The notes below the pieces were generated by a model. It was not told the origin of the DNA, ran no database searches, and was given only the letters and a program-made list of their open reading frames with translations. Of a DNA stretch of 64,000 bases, positions 22,490-34,179 are shown piece by piece. Position numbers and translations under genes: made by a program. This DNA comes from Blakeslea trispora (Eukaryota > Mucoromycota > Mucoromycetes > Mucorales > Choanephoraceae), in contig JAIWNE010000048.1 in NCBI GenBank assembly GCA_025331445.1, forward strand, positions 1 to 64,000, in the 5' to 3' direction. Every line of letters begins with the position of its first letter. Within the stretch, counting starts at the first letter, position 1.

Positions 22490-25400
22490 ATGTCAAAGAG
22501 GTCTGTGAAACTGAATAGTGGTCATAGACATCATCGTGACAGTTTGTTAGCCAATATGAGCTGTAGTCAAACAAGGTTTGATGAATGTGAAAATACACTC
22601 ATTTCAAGCTCTACTTCTTCCTTGACACTCTTAACAAACACAACGCTTAAACCGCAATTTCATATGATAGAGATACCATGCAACTATAAGAGACTTGAGA
22701 AATACCTTTCAAAGTAAGTCCCTTTTTTTTTGTTGTTGTTGAATTCAACTGACATTTCAAAAGGTTTCATGATAAATTCAAACATCGTTCCAATATCATT
22801 CGGTGGCAAGTGTTACCCTGGCTAAAAGACAACATTGTAAAGATATCAGTCACTGATGGCTATACCCACAAGAGCTCAGCTTGTTGGAAAATGGCCAATA
22901 AAGAAAGAAAACTTCAACAAGGAAGATCCATCTTGCTTCGATGGTAATTCTTATTTCAATTAAGAATTAACGACTGACCCTTTTATTTAGGTGGCGAGTA
23001 TTATTGAATAACCTGGCCATTATCGATAGTGAAGAACGAGTTCTTTATTATGAATGTATTTTGGTGATCATGTCAAGGTAACATTCAACAAGGAAATGCC
23101 TATAAAACAATTAGTTAACCTTTATTGAGATTAGATCTGAATTTATGGATTATGGTAAATCTTCTACTAGTGTAGTTTGACATGGTCTAATAAAACAGAA
23201 AAAAAAAAAGATTATAGTCATTGGAATGACAAGACATCCAACAAGATACTATTGGGATATCGACAACAGTTAAAATCCACTTTAATCAATGTCATCAGTA
23301 GACTCAATCAAGGTGCACTACTGACCAACATTTTGAATTTCTGTGCAAAAATCTTGGGCAAGTAGATGACATCCAAAAAAAAGACTATATTGGTTGAACC
23401 TTACCCTATACTATATTTTTATAGCTGTTTGTTTTTTCAAAGTACCTGGTCTAGCGCCTATCTTACTTTTACATCTTCCTGTAAGACCCGTTGTTTTCCA
23501 TAGATTACAGACCGAACTAAAAAGGTATGTAAGGGGAACAGAAACACAATACACGAAAAAACCAAGCAATGGAGTGTATTTAGTCATGCCAGTTTCAATT
23601 CAGCTCAAGAAGAAATCAAATTACGTTCCATCTTTCCTTATTTCCTGTCTCCCATCCTATCTGCTCCTTTCCATCTCTATCAACACTATATCACCAACCA
23701 CCAAAACGATCTTGATTTGCCGGCCTCATTAAAGATCGCATCAGGTAGTTGGATCAAAAGGTAAGAAAAAAAAAAGTACATCCTAACAAGACAATATTTA
23801 TCTTTTTATGATAGATGGCGAGGTGATGACAGCGATCTGTTCTTTTCGTTCTATCAACATTACCATCACATGATGGCACACACCATTTCACTTGTCCAAG
23901 GACCTTCTAAACATCGTCGACTTTTTCAACGAAACGCAACTCTCCATGTCTTGCCAGGTTACGTTTATTTCGGCTCGTTCATCAGTCAAAAGATCGAATC
24001 ACTGATCCGTCGAGAGATCTATAGTGTCACCAGTAGTTCAGTAAGGCGAGTTCACGTGTCTCCAGGTTCCTTGATGGACACCTATCGAAACATGATCGAA
24101 AAAGACCTTGGGCATGAAACGTTTTATTCAATGATGCAACTTGATGCCCGAACCATCTATTCCCAGATGGGCCCCATCTCTCGAAAGCCTGCTGTTCTGG
24201 AGAGTGCCACAAAGCGATATACATCTTGCATGGTGGAGTGTAGTTTACATTTGGTCAATCAGACAGCTATCTTTTATGACATGTTGAATGTTTGGATCAG
24301 ACTTGCTATCAAAAGGACATCCTTGAACGAAGTAGAACAAGTGTACTGTAGGTTTCCCCAGCTTGTTATAAAGTGTTTTATATGAAAGGGCCATTGATGG
24401 TGTTGATGAATTTTTTTTGTTTAGGTTTGTTTGATTTTATTGAACAATTGTTGATTTATAGTGAAAGGTAAGAAAAAAAAAAAAAAAAAAAAGATAACTT
24501 CTAAACAAATACCTTTTAGGAGATATCCACAGTCAAAAGAAAAGACTTTATTGATGGATGTACCCTATATACTACATACCATAGAGACAGTATTGACTAG
24601 ATCAGATCACAGTCTAACAATCACTCGAACCCTTGCCTTCATCTATACCCATTTCGATCTCTTAACCTCCAGTCCTTCTTGGCTAGATTTCCTGTGTCTC
24701 AAGATCTTGTTGGCACCAGCTCTATTTGAACGACTCTCGATCCATTGGTCACGGCAAGTCCGGATATGTTACCTCAAATGCCTAGTGTGGCATGTTGGAC
24801 GTGTGGAAAATACATTGCATATCAAATGGCATGGTGACTTTACGTTCATAGATCCTTTATGTAATCAATCTGTCTGCCTTCGAAAATGGACGCGTCTAGT
24901 AGATTCACAGGTCAGCCAACAGAATGAGTTGTGTTTATTGTAAATATGAATTCCAAAAAAGTTCAACAAAAAAGGAAACTCATTTTTTCTTTTTATAGAA
25001 GAATTCATATTGAATTAGAAGCCCTGATCCATTCATTCTATACCTGTTACCAACAGATGGAATTGGCACCACACATCAGTAAAGATATCGTTACAAAAGA
25101 TCTAAACCTACCAACAGATTCATTCGTGTCTGATGTTCGTCTTGTCCATCGATCGATCAACACTGGTGATGAAGCATCCCATGCTCGTTGTCAACTGAAC
25201 CAATCTAGTTTCTTGACTGTATGCCGTCATAGATCAAGCACAACAGCCTGTGTCTTGCCTGTGTTTTTCAAGACGAGGCCAGAACAGAAAGAGGTACAGC
25301 TGTTCAATCCACATATGGCTCAAGAGATGTATAGCTTGCCAAACACGATTGCCTCTACTTACTGCTGCCAAACTTATCCTGCCTGTACACATCTACAGAC

Positions 25401-25581
25401 CCGTCAGTATCATGCTTATCCACCTACAAAACATGTCTATGCTACCAAAATGGTATCGGAACTCAAGATAGTGGCTGATGGCTATAGTGCCTGGTATAAA
25501 AATCCATCGATCCTGAAGAGAAGTTTACCTGAGCTCATCCTGGATTGGCCAAAGCATTGGCATCTAGATCAAGTTGTTTAA
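22490..25581 (+). CDS. DUF1765-like fungal protein
   Basis: Eleven exons close in frame to 837 aa: 22490-22713, 22764-22943, 22991-23077, 23135-23154, 23211-23357, 23425-23524, 23584-23760, 23815-24347, 24425-24467, 24520-24939, 24999-25581. One intron (23358-23424) must use a GC donor (GCAAGT) to keep the frame; the others are GT-AG, including a 20-bp exon. The segment around residues 540-600 (LAFIYTHFDLLTSSP...FERLSIHWSRQVRICYLKCLVWHVGR) matches my memory of the DUF1765/UPF0592 family. The tail has a Cys/His-containing stretch. Biochemical role unknown; family assignment from motif recall only. Confidence 0.72.
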
Positions 25582-25596
25582 AAACTTTCTTTATTT

Positions 25597-27181
25597 CTAT
25601 AAAGTAGATAGTTTGTCTTTTGTGAATGCAAGTGTGTTTTGTAAGATCTCGTTGGATTCTTTCCAGATCTGTCGAAGAAAATAAAGAGCAAACGGATGAT
25701 ATTCGGCTTCTGGGTATCTTTGAGAGAAATTCTACAAGAAAGTCAGTGTACAGTAGATGGGGAGGTGGATGAATCTTACATTTAGAATATCATTTTCCTG
25801 AGCTGCTTTATCGCCTGCCTTTTGACAGATGGATTGAAGCATAAGCCATACTTTACGCTCATTGTCTGGACTGATATCATCAGCCTGTCCCATCACTACA
25901 TCATGCCAATCCATCACTTTACGATCAAATCCAGGTTGTGTTGTACCCGGTAAAGCCAACAGTCTTAATGCAGACAAGAGGCGAAACGAAACCTCATCTA
26001 GTTTGATGGAATAATCACCTGCATAACTTATTTCTCCAGTTAAGTTACGCTGTTCCCGTTTTCATATGAGCTTCAAAAACTTACCCTGCACCTTCTAGTA
26101 TTTGTCTTTTGATTTCATAGCCTTGCTTTGTCTCTATTTCCGAAAATAATTGCCATACTTCTTGATCCAATGACACGAAATTGTAGGTGTTTTGTGAAAG
26201 TACAAATCCATATTCCTTCAAGATGGCCAAATTGTCGTGAGGACCATAATTAATATATACTTGTTCTCCCTTTTTATAAGGTGTCATTGTTTTGATTTCA
26301 AAGCATTGTGTGCGTGTATTGAATCCACTTTCAATCTAAAATATATCATAAGCTTCCAATACCGGGATGATCTCTCCTTTTTTTTTTTTACTTTGGCTTC
26401 CGTTGTATGATTAAGGAAATCAAGCATAGGTGCTAGTGCAATATGTCCTCCCCTTGGTACTGCATGACCAGGTGTATTCATATGAATGCAACGTGTGTTG
26501 ACTAGAAAAACAATGAATGATGTGTCCTTTTTTTCTCCTTTCATACACTTACCACAGAGCCAGGCCCATTCAAATTCTTCTGGATCTATGGTCTGACTAG
26601 CTAAAGGCTCAGGTAATGATTTGAGAAATTGAAGGCATGATTGATAATCATGATGGATGTTTTGTTTCTGTTGTAAGGTATCTTGCTTGAGTGATTCGGG
26701 CAAGTGATCCATCAAGACTTTAGCAAACTTGACAGGCATTGTGTTGAAATGAAGAGGCAAGAGATCAATGTAAGGTTTCCACCATGAATCTAGATCTTTA
26801 CGTAACAAGACGAGGTGAAGAGCCAATAGTTCATGAGAACCGAGGGCAGTACCGTAGATCTTGCCAAGACTGTCATGCGTGATCAAGAATCGACGTGGCA
26901 CAGACACAATGGTCTCGCCTGCTGCAATATCTTCAGTTGCCATCATACCTCGGCCCGTATCTGATGAAGATATTGAATAGATAGTTTGGCATTAAAAAGA
27001 AAACAAGTCTTACTTGCGAAATTAGCTAATGTCAACTTTGTTTGAGGAAACTGATTGTCATTGAGCCATTGAACGAAACGCTCGTATTTTTTATCTCGAA
27101 CAACTAAAGTCGTAACAGTTGGATATTGTTTCTTGTTTTGTTTCTGATGATCTTACTTGTGCCTCTTGTCTTGTCAATCAT
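25597..27181 (-). CDS. SET-domain protein lysine methyltransferase (SETD3/Rubisco-LSMT type)
   Basis: Seven exons (27181-27157, 27103-27014, 26960-26553, 26501-26392, 26335-26085, 26026-25780, 25731-25597) give 421 aa in frame. The N-terminus has the split-SET start TGRGMMATEDIAAGETIVSVP. The SET core follows with HIALAPMLDFLNHTTEAK (the D-x-x-N-H motif that binds SAM) and KKGEQVYINYGPHDN (the catalytic Tyr region). The C-terminal helical half resembles the Rubisco-LSMT substrate-binding domain. Such enzymes methylate lysines of ribosomal proteins, elongation factors or actin; the substrate here is unknown. The gene is convergent with the DUF1765 gene, with only 15 bp between stop codons, so the 3' UTRs must overlap. 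Confidence 0.85.
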
Positions 27182-28152
27182 GGTAAAAGAAAAAAAAATT
27201 GCAACATAATGCATAACAGTTTACTGAAAGTCACACATAAACAATCCTTGATTTCGTCAAAAACCGTAGCCAATGATGATGAAGGCACGTGATACGTTTT
27301 TTTTAACTGACAAAATCGCCTTTTTGGAGCTAATTTGTCTTGGAAGAGGCTAGATTCAATTAAAGAAGTTTAAGTGATCCTGGACGGTCTTTCCCAACCT
27401 ATAGACCTGCACTAAATATAATGCTGCAGGAAAAAAAGTAGTTATCAGTCTATGTGTTACACAACTTTAGTTCTGAGCCCATGACAGATATGCAAGGTCC
27501 AAACAACTGTGTAACCCAGTAGTCATTCACTTGGATGGTTGAGACTGATTCAAACATTCTGCAAGCCCCGTTCTGTCTCTCTCTTAGAGTGCCATCTGTT
27601 TTCTGAAATGATGTGTACTCTTTTGGTGTTGGGCAAACAGAAAAAGTGTTCGCATCTATGAGAAATTCTCAAATGAGACTTTTAATTTCTCTATTAGATG
27701 AAACAGTTGTTAGCTTAATACGAAATGTGAAAAGTTTTCAAGTGCAATCGTTTTCTGTTGGAGAGCCATCTATTTCCGTTTGGTGTATATATTACATAAA
27801 AAAGTTTAGCTTGTGTTTTTTAATAACATCTTACTTTTCTTTTAATGATGCTCATTGCTTACGAAAATATTATAGACCAATTTTATGTTGTTAGGATTAC
27901 TTCATCCAATCATCAACAGATATAAACCTCAGTCCTTGAATCACAATTGGCTTTGCTTTAAAGCATTTCTTAACAGACAAAGAGTAGTTGATAGAGATAC
28001 AGTCACACCGAATAAATCTACATACAATTTTTAACCGATGAATATGGCATATGTTATAATAAACATTGGAAACTCTGAAGTGGACCTCATACTATCAAAA
28101 ATGACCAAAAGTTAGTTCAGCACATGGCATTTCAGAAAATGTAAAAAGAAAA
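27182..28152. other. Intergenic, left border of the transposon cluster
   Basis: No gene is supported; the open frame at 27613-27894 reads through repeat sequence. Two copies of a motif related to the outer end of the large element occur here: a diverged one near 27587-27620 and a clearer one at 27733-27780. Confidence 0.5.
27733..27780 (-). repeat. Decayed copy of the large element's outer terminus
   Basis: Reads CAAGTGCAATC, then TTCTGTTGGAG, then CCATCTATTTCCG. The same order and spacing, with few differences, occurs at 44949-44987 just outside and within the right-hand 22-bp array. Both copies are in the same orientation, so this is a second, solo terminus and not the partner end of the same element. 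Confidence 0.6.
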
Positions 28153-28567
28153 TTACTTTTGATACTTTGTTGGGCCGCCATTGGCTTCTATGACTGCCTT
28201 GCAGTGATTGTGCATACTGCCAACTAAGCGTTCTACAAGCTCAAGGCTGATCTGGCCCCAACTTTCTTCTAAAGCAGCCTTTAGCTGATCAACATTGCTA
28301 ATATCAGACCTCTTCTTTTCGATGAGCTTGTCGAGAGAGCTCCACAGATGCTCGAATGGATTGAGATCAGGGCTTTGTGAAGGCCAGAAGTCGAAGCGGT
28401 TGATCTGATAAGAGTCTTTCCACCACGTCGCATACTTACTTGTGTGGCAGGTGACGCCGTCTTCTTGCAATATGAAGTCTGTGTCTTCCTTCTGGTTCAA
28501 ATCAATGAACCATGGCATAAATTTTTTGGCCAAAATATTGATGTAGTCATCCTGATATACAGATGTA
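28153..28567 (-). pseudogene. Tc1-like transposase, C-terminal fragment
   Basis: About 138 aa of a Tc1/mariner transposase: LQEDGVTCHT carries the second catalytic Asp and SPDLNPFEHLW the Glu, and it ends GGPTKYQK like other Tc1 proteins. The N-terminal DNA-binding half and first catalytic Asp are absent. The 5' side is cut by a MITE and then directly by the left array of the large element, so the remainder was lost or moved by rearrangement. It is distinct in sequence from the intact copy at 17.2 kb. Confidence 0.85.
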
Positions 28568-28762
28568 TTCAAAAAGTTTCACCCTGAAATTTACCTATGA
28601 TTGACAACCATTTTACAAGAAGTAGACTTGAATGAACCAGGATCTCATGGTTAGAAAGCTCTTTTTCTTCCCACACATACTATGACATCCTGGTTCATTC
28701 AAGTCTACTTCTTGTAAAATGGTTGTCAATCATAGGTAAATTTCAGGGTGAAACTTTTTGAA
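28568..28762. mobile_element. Foldback MITE with perfect 76-bp arms
   Basis: 195 bp flanked by TA on both sides (28566-28567, 28763-28764). The two arms (28568-28643 and 28687-28762) are exact reverse complements over 76 bp, begin TTCAAAAAGTTTCACCC, and are separated by 43 bp. No coding capacity. Perfect arms mean a young insertion. Its ends do not resemble those of any transposase-bearing element in this window, so the cognate transposase is elsewhere. Confidence 0.92.
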
Positions 28763-28781
28763 TATATCTCTATAAAAATTC

Positions 28782-28869
28782 AGATTACGCGGACAAAAAA
28801 TTCAGATTGCACGCATGAAAAAAAGATATTGCACACTTCTTCCGAAGAGATTGCACATACTCAGAACTA
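28782..28869 (+). repeat. Left 22-bp tandem array (four units)
   Basis: Units start at 28782 (AGATTACGC), 28804 (AGATTGCAC), 28826 (ATATTGCAC) and 28848 (AGATTGCAC), exactly 22 bp apart. The remaining 13 bases of each unit are A-rich and variable. The array ends 15 bp before the ATG of the following gene, so it could act as a transposase-binding terminus, a promoter operator, or both. Confidence 0.85.
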
Positions 28870-28884
28870 CAAGAAACATATGAA

Positions 28885-30648
28885 ATGAGCCTCAAACTTT
28901 TTCAAGAAGGCGGAAAGGGCAGTGTATTTGATGAGTACGACAATGAACCAGTTGAAATGGAAGTTGATAACGAGCAGTTTCCGCTTGAGGACGTCACCAA
29001 CTATGACAACTACATGGACTTGAAGCCTCCTGAAAGATTAGAGAAACTGAAAATGGTCAAAGCCAAGATTGTCGCTGATCAAGGTCATAGTCAGCGCAAA
29101 TACGCCAGACATTGTGACGAGAAAAAGGAGCGCTTTTTCCACCTCGTCTACATTAGAGGCTATAAAGTTCCTGAAGCAGCAAAAGAGCTGGACGTACCTA
29201 AGCGTACCGCTCATTATTGGTTCAAGAAGGAGGAAGACGTAGTTCAAAAGAGAATCGAACAACCTGAGCTAGCTCAAGAGAGGGAAGCTAAAGGAAAAGA
29301 GCATGGTAATAACACAAAGGATTTTTTTATTTGAATTGCTAACTCGATATACAAGAAAACCGTCAATATGTGTTGGACTTCTTAGAAGTCAATGCTACAA
29401 ATATAGATGAACTGACGGTTTACAATACCCAAAAAAAATTGTCACTAAAGGAACGCCTGTAAGTATATCACTCTTATAAGAGTAAGCAAATAATATTTAT
29501 GTTTTGTTTTTTTAGGGCTCTCTCTTCAATTTCCATCACAAACACGGCCAGGCTCCCCAAGTACAAGTTGTCTGCCAGCAGTTATGAATTGGTTGAGCGT
29601 TGGAAGAAGGTATAAGATACGCTGCAATTTTTTTTACGTTTACTAAAAAGCAGGTGATAGGCTATCGAAGGTGTTTTTACAGTTGCCCCACCCCACCAAT
29701 GCCGAAGAAATGGCTATTGCCAATACTTTATCCACCTTGTAAGATCAAACTTCATCAAAAGATAAAAATATAAGATGCTCATCTTTTTTTTTTTAGGTTT
29801 CTGTTTAACAAGGAATCAACTAGGAAAGCTGGAAGAGCAGTCAAATACAGATATCACCAGTCTGAAATAGACTTTATCATTAAGTTTGCTTCTGTTCTAG
29901 TGCAAAACACATTTGCATCAAGCGAACAAATATCCATTGACTGGTAAATACAGACATCATACTGGGCGCACCCACAAAAATTGAAAACCGCTGTTTTGTT
30001 GTAGGGATACTTCTTCTTTTTGTCTGATGGAAGACATTCCAAGGACTTTTGTAACCACTCGCCCTGACATTATCATGATATGTCATAAGGGAATTGAAGT
30101 TGGCTGCGGGGAGGTCACACCCGCAAAAAAAGCAAAAGAGTTGATCGAAATTGACAGAGCAAGGATTGCAGAAATCTGCAAAAGACAACTGCACCTTCGT
30201 TTGCAAGTCAGCTCTTCTCCCAAAGAACACTGCACTTTTGGGATTCTTTTTGGAGGTATGAAACAAATACAGTCTGAATCTTTGTTGGTGCTTATATATA
30301 TATAATAGGAATGACAATGGAGCTATCAAAGCTTCAATATGAAGCAGGAGAATATAAGTATTCGATTTTGAAGACCATAGACATACCTGGCCCAAACCAG
30401 AGCGACGGTTCGGTCGAGAAGACTTTAGAAGACCTGCATAGTTTCAAGGTAGGTTTTGCCTTGTAGTTGTATATTTGTTAACGTTTTTTTCTCACTTTGC
30501 CTTTTTCATATCACTACAGAGAATGATTGAAGAGTCACTGCCTGCTGAAGAAGAGCAATCTTCAATTCCTTTCGATCAATATTCAGAGGTATTGAAGCCG
30601 ACAGTTCGTTTCTTGAAGTCTACGTCTTCAGACCGCAAGAGTCTATAA
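28885..30648 (+). CDS. HTH protein with PD-(D/E)XK-nuclease-like C-terminal domain
   Basis: Eight exons close in frame to 446 aa: 28885-29305, 29356-29458, 29516-29609, 29683-29738, 29797-29943, 30005-30255, 30309-30448, 30520-30648. After an acidic N-terminus comes a helix-turn-helix (residues 82-115, FHLVYIRGYKVPEAAKELD then VPKRTAHYWFKK) like those of transposases. Residues about 290-360 show a restriction-endonuclease-like pattern: TTRPDIIMI (Asp295), then GIEVGCGEVTP (Glu310) followed by AKK and a long Asp/Arg/Lys helix. This pattern recalls PD-(D/E)XK proteins expanded in Mucoromycota mobile DNA. The lysine of the E-x-K motif is not in its usual place, so activity is uncertain. The gene appears intact and starts right behind the left 22-bp array. 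Confidence 0.7.
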
Positions 30649-30707
30649 ACTAGCTTCAAATCCCACTTATCTTCAGACCGCAAGCGTCTATAAACTAGCT
30701 TCTGCAT
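30625..30707 (+). repeat. 45-bp tandem duplication across a stop codon
   Basis: A unit beginning TCTTCAGACCGCAAG starts at 30625 and again at 30670, with one difference in the first part. The first copy contains the TAA of the upstream gene. Confidence 0.85.
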
Positions 30708-31422
30708 TAAAAAAGGACAATTTTTTTTTTAAAATGTGATAGATCATTAAATTTGCTTATGAACCCTGATTGGGATTCATGTACGATTGAATTTTGTCAA
30801 TGATTCAGCATATCAAATAAAAGGCAGCATCTCCTTCTTAGTGATGTATCCTTCTTGGATTCATTTTTATAAAGATGCAAAACGCAGCCATTCAAATTAT
30901 GTTCCACCTACAAAAAAAAAACTGATAGTGTACCAGAACGGAAGGAGGATGTCTTGAAACAAGAGTACTAAATTCAATCTTTGTCTTTGGAAAACAGAGA
31001 AAAGGATGCTAGACAAGCATCAAAGCCGCAGGTCCGCATCAGTTAAAGAAATCAGTCTCTTGAAATCAGTCTGATGTGCATTTGCGAAGCACAACCTTTC
31101 TAGCACTATGACCAAGGAAAACTGAAGCAACCAAGTATTCTAAGGGTAGATGCGAACTTCATGTTAGATTCTACTTGGCTGAACCAGCTTGAGAAACAAT
31201 ACATGCTCCCTTTAACACTATAATAGGGTGAGATTATTAGTTTCTTGAACTGAATTTGCGCTTCTGGTTTTAATTTTGAAATCCTCTATTTCCTTGTAAC
31301 TTAAGGATTGGAGACCCAGTTTGTGATATCCTTTCCAATTTTTTTCTTAACTTGTCCCCCCCCCTTTCTCCTTTTTTTTGATACTGTTCTCCAATATTGT
31401 TAACATTTGCTAGTCAATAAAA
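30649..31422. other. Spacer between nuclease-like gene and second MULE
   Basis: No gene is supported. Contains the second half of the tandem duplication, several A/T runs and a C-run/T-run shortly before the next ATG. Confidence 0.45.
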
Positions 31423-33529
31423 ATGTTATCCGTTATCACCTCTGCAACCGAAACCATTTTCAACCTCGACAACATTAGCACTGCTCTTGTTTCTTCTGAA
31501 ATCAATGGTGTCAAAAATTCAACCAAACCATTAAAGTTGAATCTTCAGTCTGGAAGAAGTGCTTTGAGAGAATTAAAGAAGAATGTGCAGTCAAGTGGAA
31601 CGTCTATAACAAGGAGAAGAGGAGAAGAATCGAGGATTCTGAAGTTGAGAACTCTGCCAAAAATACTTGCGCTAAGCGTGTTGTCTTCACTCAAACTTAT
31701 GAGTGTCATCATGCAGGCAAGTACGAGTCAGCTGCTAAAGTTGATGGCCGTTTTGTCCAAAAGAAGTCCAAGAAGTGTGGCTGTCCTGCTCAGTTGAAGG
31801 TTGTTTGTTATACCAAAACCCCTTCTTTCTTTGTCTTCCAGCCTATCAATTCGCATGCCTACGACATCCCTGGAGACAACAATGAAGATTTGCGCACCTT
31901 GCCTCTTGCCTGTTCAGTTGTTAATGGGATTGAGCAACAGCTTATGAACTCGTCTAAGCTTCCTAGACAAGTCAGGATCGACCTCCTCCGCAAATTAGAC
32001 AGCCAAGAGTCCAGACTGTATGGTAGAACTATTTCCTACCATGACGTTTATAATCAGCTCAAGAAAATAAAATCAATTACCTTTCATTATTTTTCATATT
32101 CTGACAAGCTACTTCTTCAATTTAGGTTAACAGAAAGTTGTTCCTCTTTCATGATGATGATTTGAATTCTTTTGGCATTTGGTTGGATGAGATTCTTCCT
32201 GGCAAAGGCTACATGATTTTTCATGGTGATCTTGCCTCGTATTCTGACGACAGCACTCTCCTTGCCTATGGCTTTATTTCTCCTCAGCAGCAAGAGCTCA
32301 TCAAGAAGTCTCGTACTTTCTGTATGGATGCTTCCTACGGTATTTCAAGAAGGATGAACGACATCTTGTATAGCATTGTTGTTTTCGATGAGCAAATCGA
32401 TCGTAGCCACCCTGTTGCATATATGATCGCAAATGATCATACTCTGGGCCCTGTCACTCAATGGCTGAGACACCTGAAGGACAATGGGTTGATGGTTAGC
32501 CCTGAGCAAATTACCATTAACTGTAGCGATGCTGAGACCACTGCCATCAAGAACGTTTTTCCTGGTTGTGAGATTCAGTACTGCCTATTCCATGTTTCGC
32601 AGGCATGGGGTAAACAGCTGAATCTCAAGGTGAGATATGGTGAAAGACCTGCAGACAACCGTGTTATGAGAGGTGAGATAATGACTGAGTTGAAGTCGTC
32701 GTTGTTTGAAGAAGATTTGGATGAGTTTCATCGCAAGATTGAGGCTTTCTTTGAGGAATACTCGAATTTCCCTGAGTTTCTCGATTACTTTGAGAAAGAG
32801 TGGTGTAATGAGAAGATGTTTATGATTTGGAGCCGTGCCTACCATCCTCTTGAGCTCAGTCGGATGCTCACAAATAACTACATTGAGTCCTGGCATAATC
32901 AGCTCAAATCTGTATATTTGTTGAGAAGCAGAAATAAAAGATTGGACAGACTAGTCTGCGTCCTTACAGAAGAAGTTGAGTATGATCTTGAGAAGGAGAA
33001 GACCAAGATTATACAGAATACAGGTGCAATGACTCGTAGTCAAAGAGAAGGAAGAAGGGTTGAACTGGAAGCGGAAAGAATCCCGGAAGAAACAAGAAAT
33101 CAAATGATTGCTTTTTTTTTTTTTTGAAAAAGGCGATGTTGAGGTAAATGTCATGCATATGGTACAATCCTTCAATTCTGAAGATATACTGTATACTGTT
33201 TCAGTTGACGATAATTTGGTTATCGAGAACTGCTCCTGTTACTATTTCCAAAAAAAAATCAAAGACAATGCAAACATATGCACCTGTTAAAGCTTCATGC
33301 TCCTCACTTGAACTTTTCTTTACCTCTCGCAAACAACATCTTTTCTAATGATGCGCCTATCATTGAAGAAAATCACGACAGTGTTGCTGAAGAAATCTCT
33401 CAAATTCAAGTCGAACTCTCCCAAGCAAACAACATGATACCTACTTTGTATCATAATCGAAGCGATATGCTAAAACTTGAAAATTCTACCACACTTGAAG
33501 ATGCAAAACTTCTAAAAAGCAACTTGTAA
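31423..33529 (+). pseudogene. Degenerate MULE/FAR1-type transposase with SWIM finger
   Basis: Recognisable parts in order: a FAR1-like N-terminal domain with TYECHHAGKYES and KKCGCPAQLK; the MULE core (RTFCMDASYGISRR, first Asp; INCSDAETTAIKNVFPG, second Asp; CLFHVSQAW, C-x-x-H; TNNYIESWHNQLK, Glu); and a SWIM-type end (CSCYYF...CKHMHLLKL). The frame is broken near 31530, in a T-run at about 33110-33124 and in an A-run near 33250. The intron ending at 32126 lacks a GT donor. The catalytic core 32138-33100 is uninterrupted. The A/T-run breaks could be sequencing errors, the others look like decay. Confidence 0.75.
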
Positions 33530-34179
33530 TCATCCTCAAATGCTAATGATATCAGCTGGTGACTGACTAGCGGTAGAAGAAGGATTAACAAAGCACAGAC
33601 AGAACATAGGCAATGAGATAAAAAAAAAGTGACAAAGGAGATAAGCAGAGAAGCAAAGTGAGAGATGAAGCTAGAGAGGAACTGCGAGCAGATGGACTAA
33701 GTTAGGCTTGATTGGACTGGTATGCTGATAGCCTGAGAAAGCATGACTGTTGGAGATGTATTTGCACTTGCATACAAATGATTGAAGATTAGTTGTAAAT
33801 GTGATATGAGGATATGAGGATATCATATACAGTCACTGGAAACAGAAATTCGATCGGGCCTTGAATAAAGCATATCTAGCATGATGATGACCACAATCAA
33901 TATTTCATTCTTTTACAAAAACAATTTGATTCAAATCAAATACGTCTACTATTGATATACAAGCAACCGTGGCAAACACAACAAGAGTGAAGAGAAAGGT
34001 TATTGAGGAGTGTATTGGTTGAATCGCGCTAGCATTCCTTGAGAGAGATTTCACGCATAATGGTGATCTCTTAGGCGACTGTAAACAACATCGTGAAAAA
34101 AGGCACACTTCTGTCCAGCGTTTCATCCTGGCTCAACCCCAAAAGGTAATGAAAGAACAATGAGACACGCTCGATCGAA

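Noticed and set aside
28153..28572. An active Tc1 transposase
   Set aside because: Lacks the DNA-binding half and the first catalytic Asp; the start is truncated by the MITE and the large element's end.
29609..29683. Exon beginning at 29651 or 29654 in the HTH/nuclease-like gene
   Set aside because: Those acceptors are in phase but give a less protein-like reading with no GT donor in frame; the acceptor at 29682 gives LPHPTNAEEMAIANTLSTL and joins cleanly on both sides.
29880..30395. Minus-strand ORF of 171 codons
   Set aside because: It is antisense to exons 5-7 of the spliced HTH/nuclease-like gene and has no recognisable domain.
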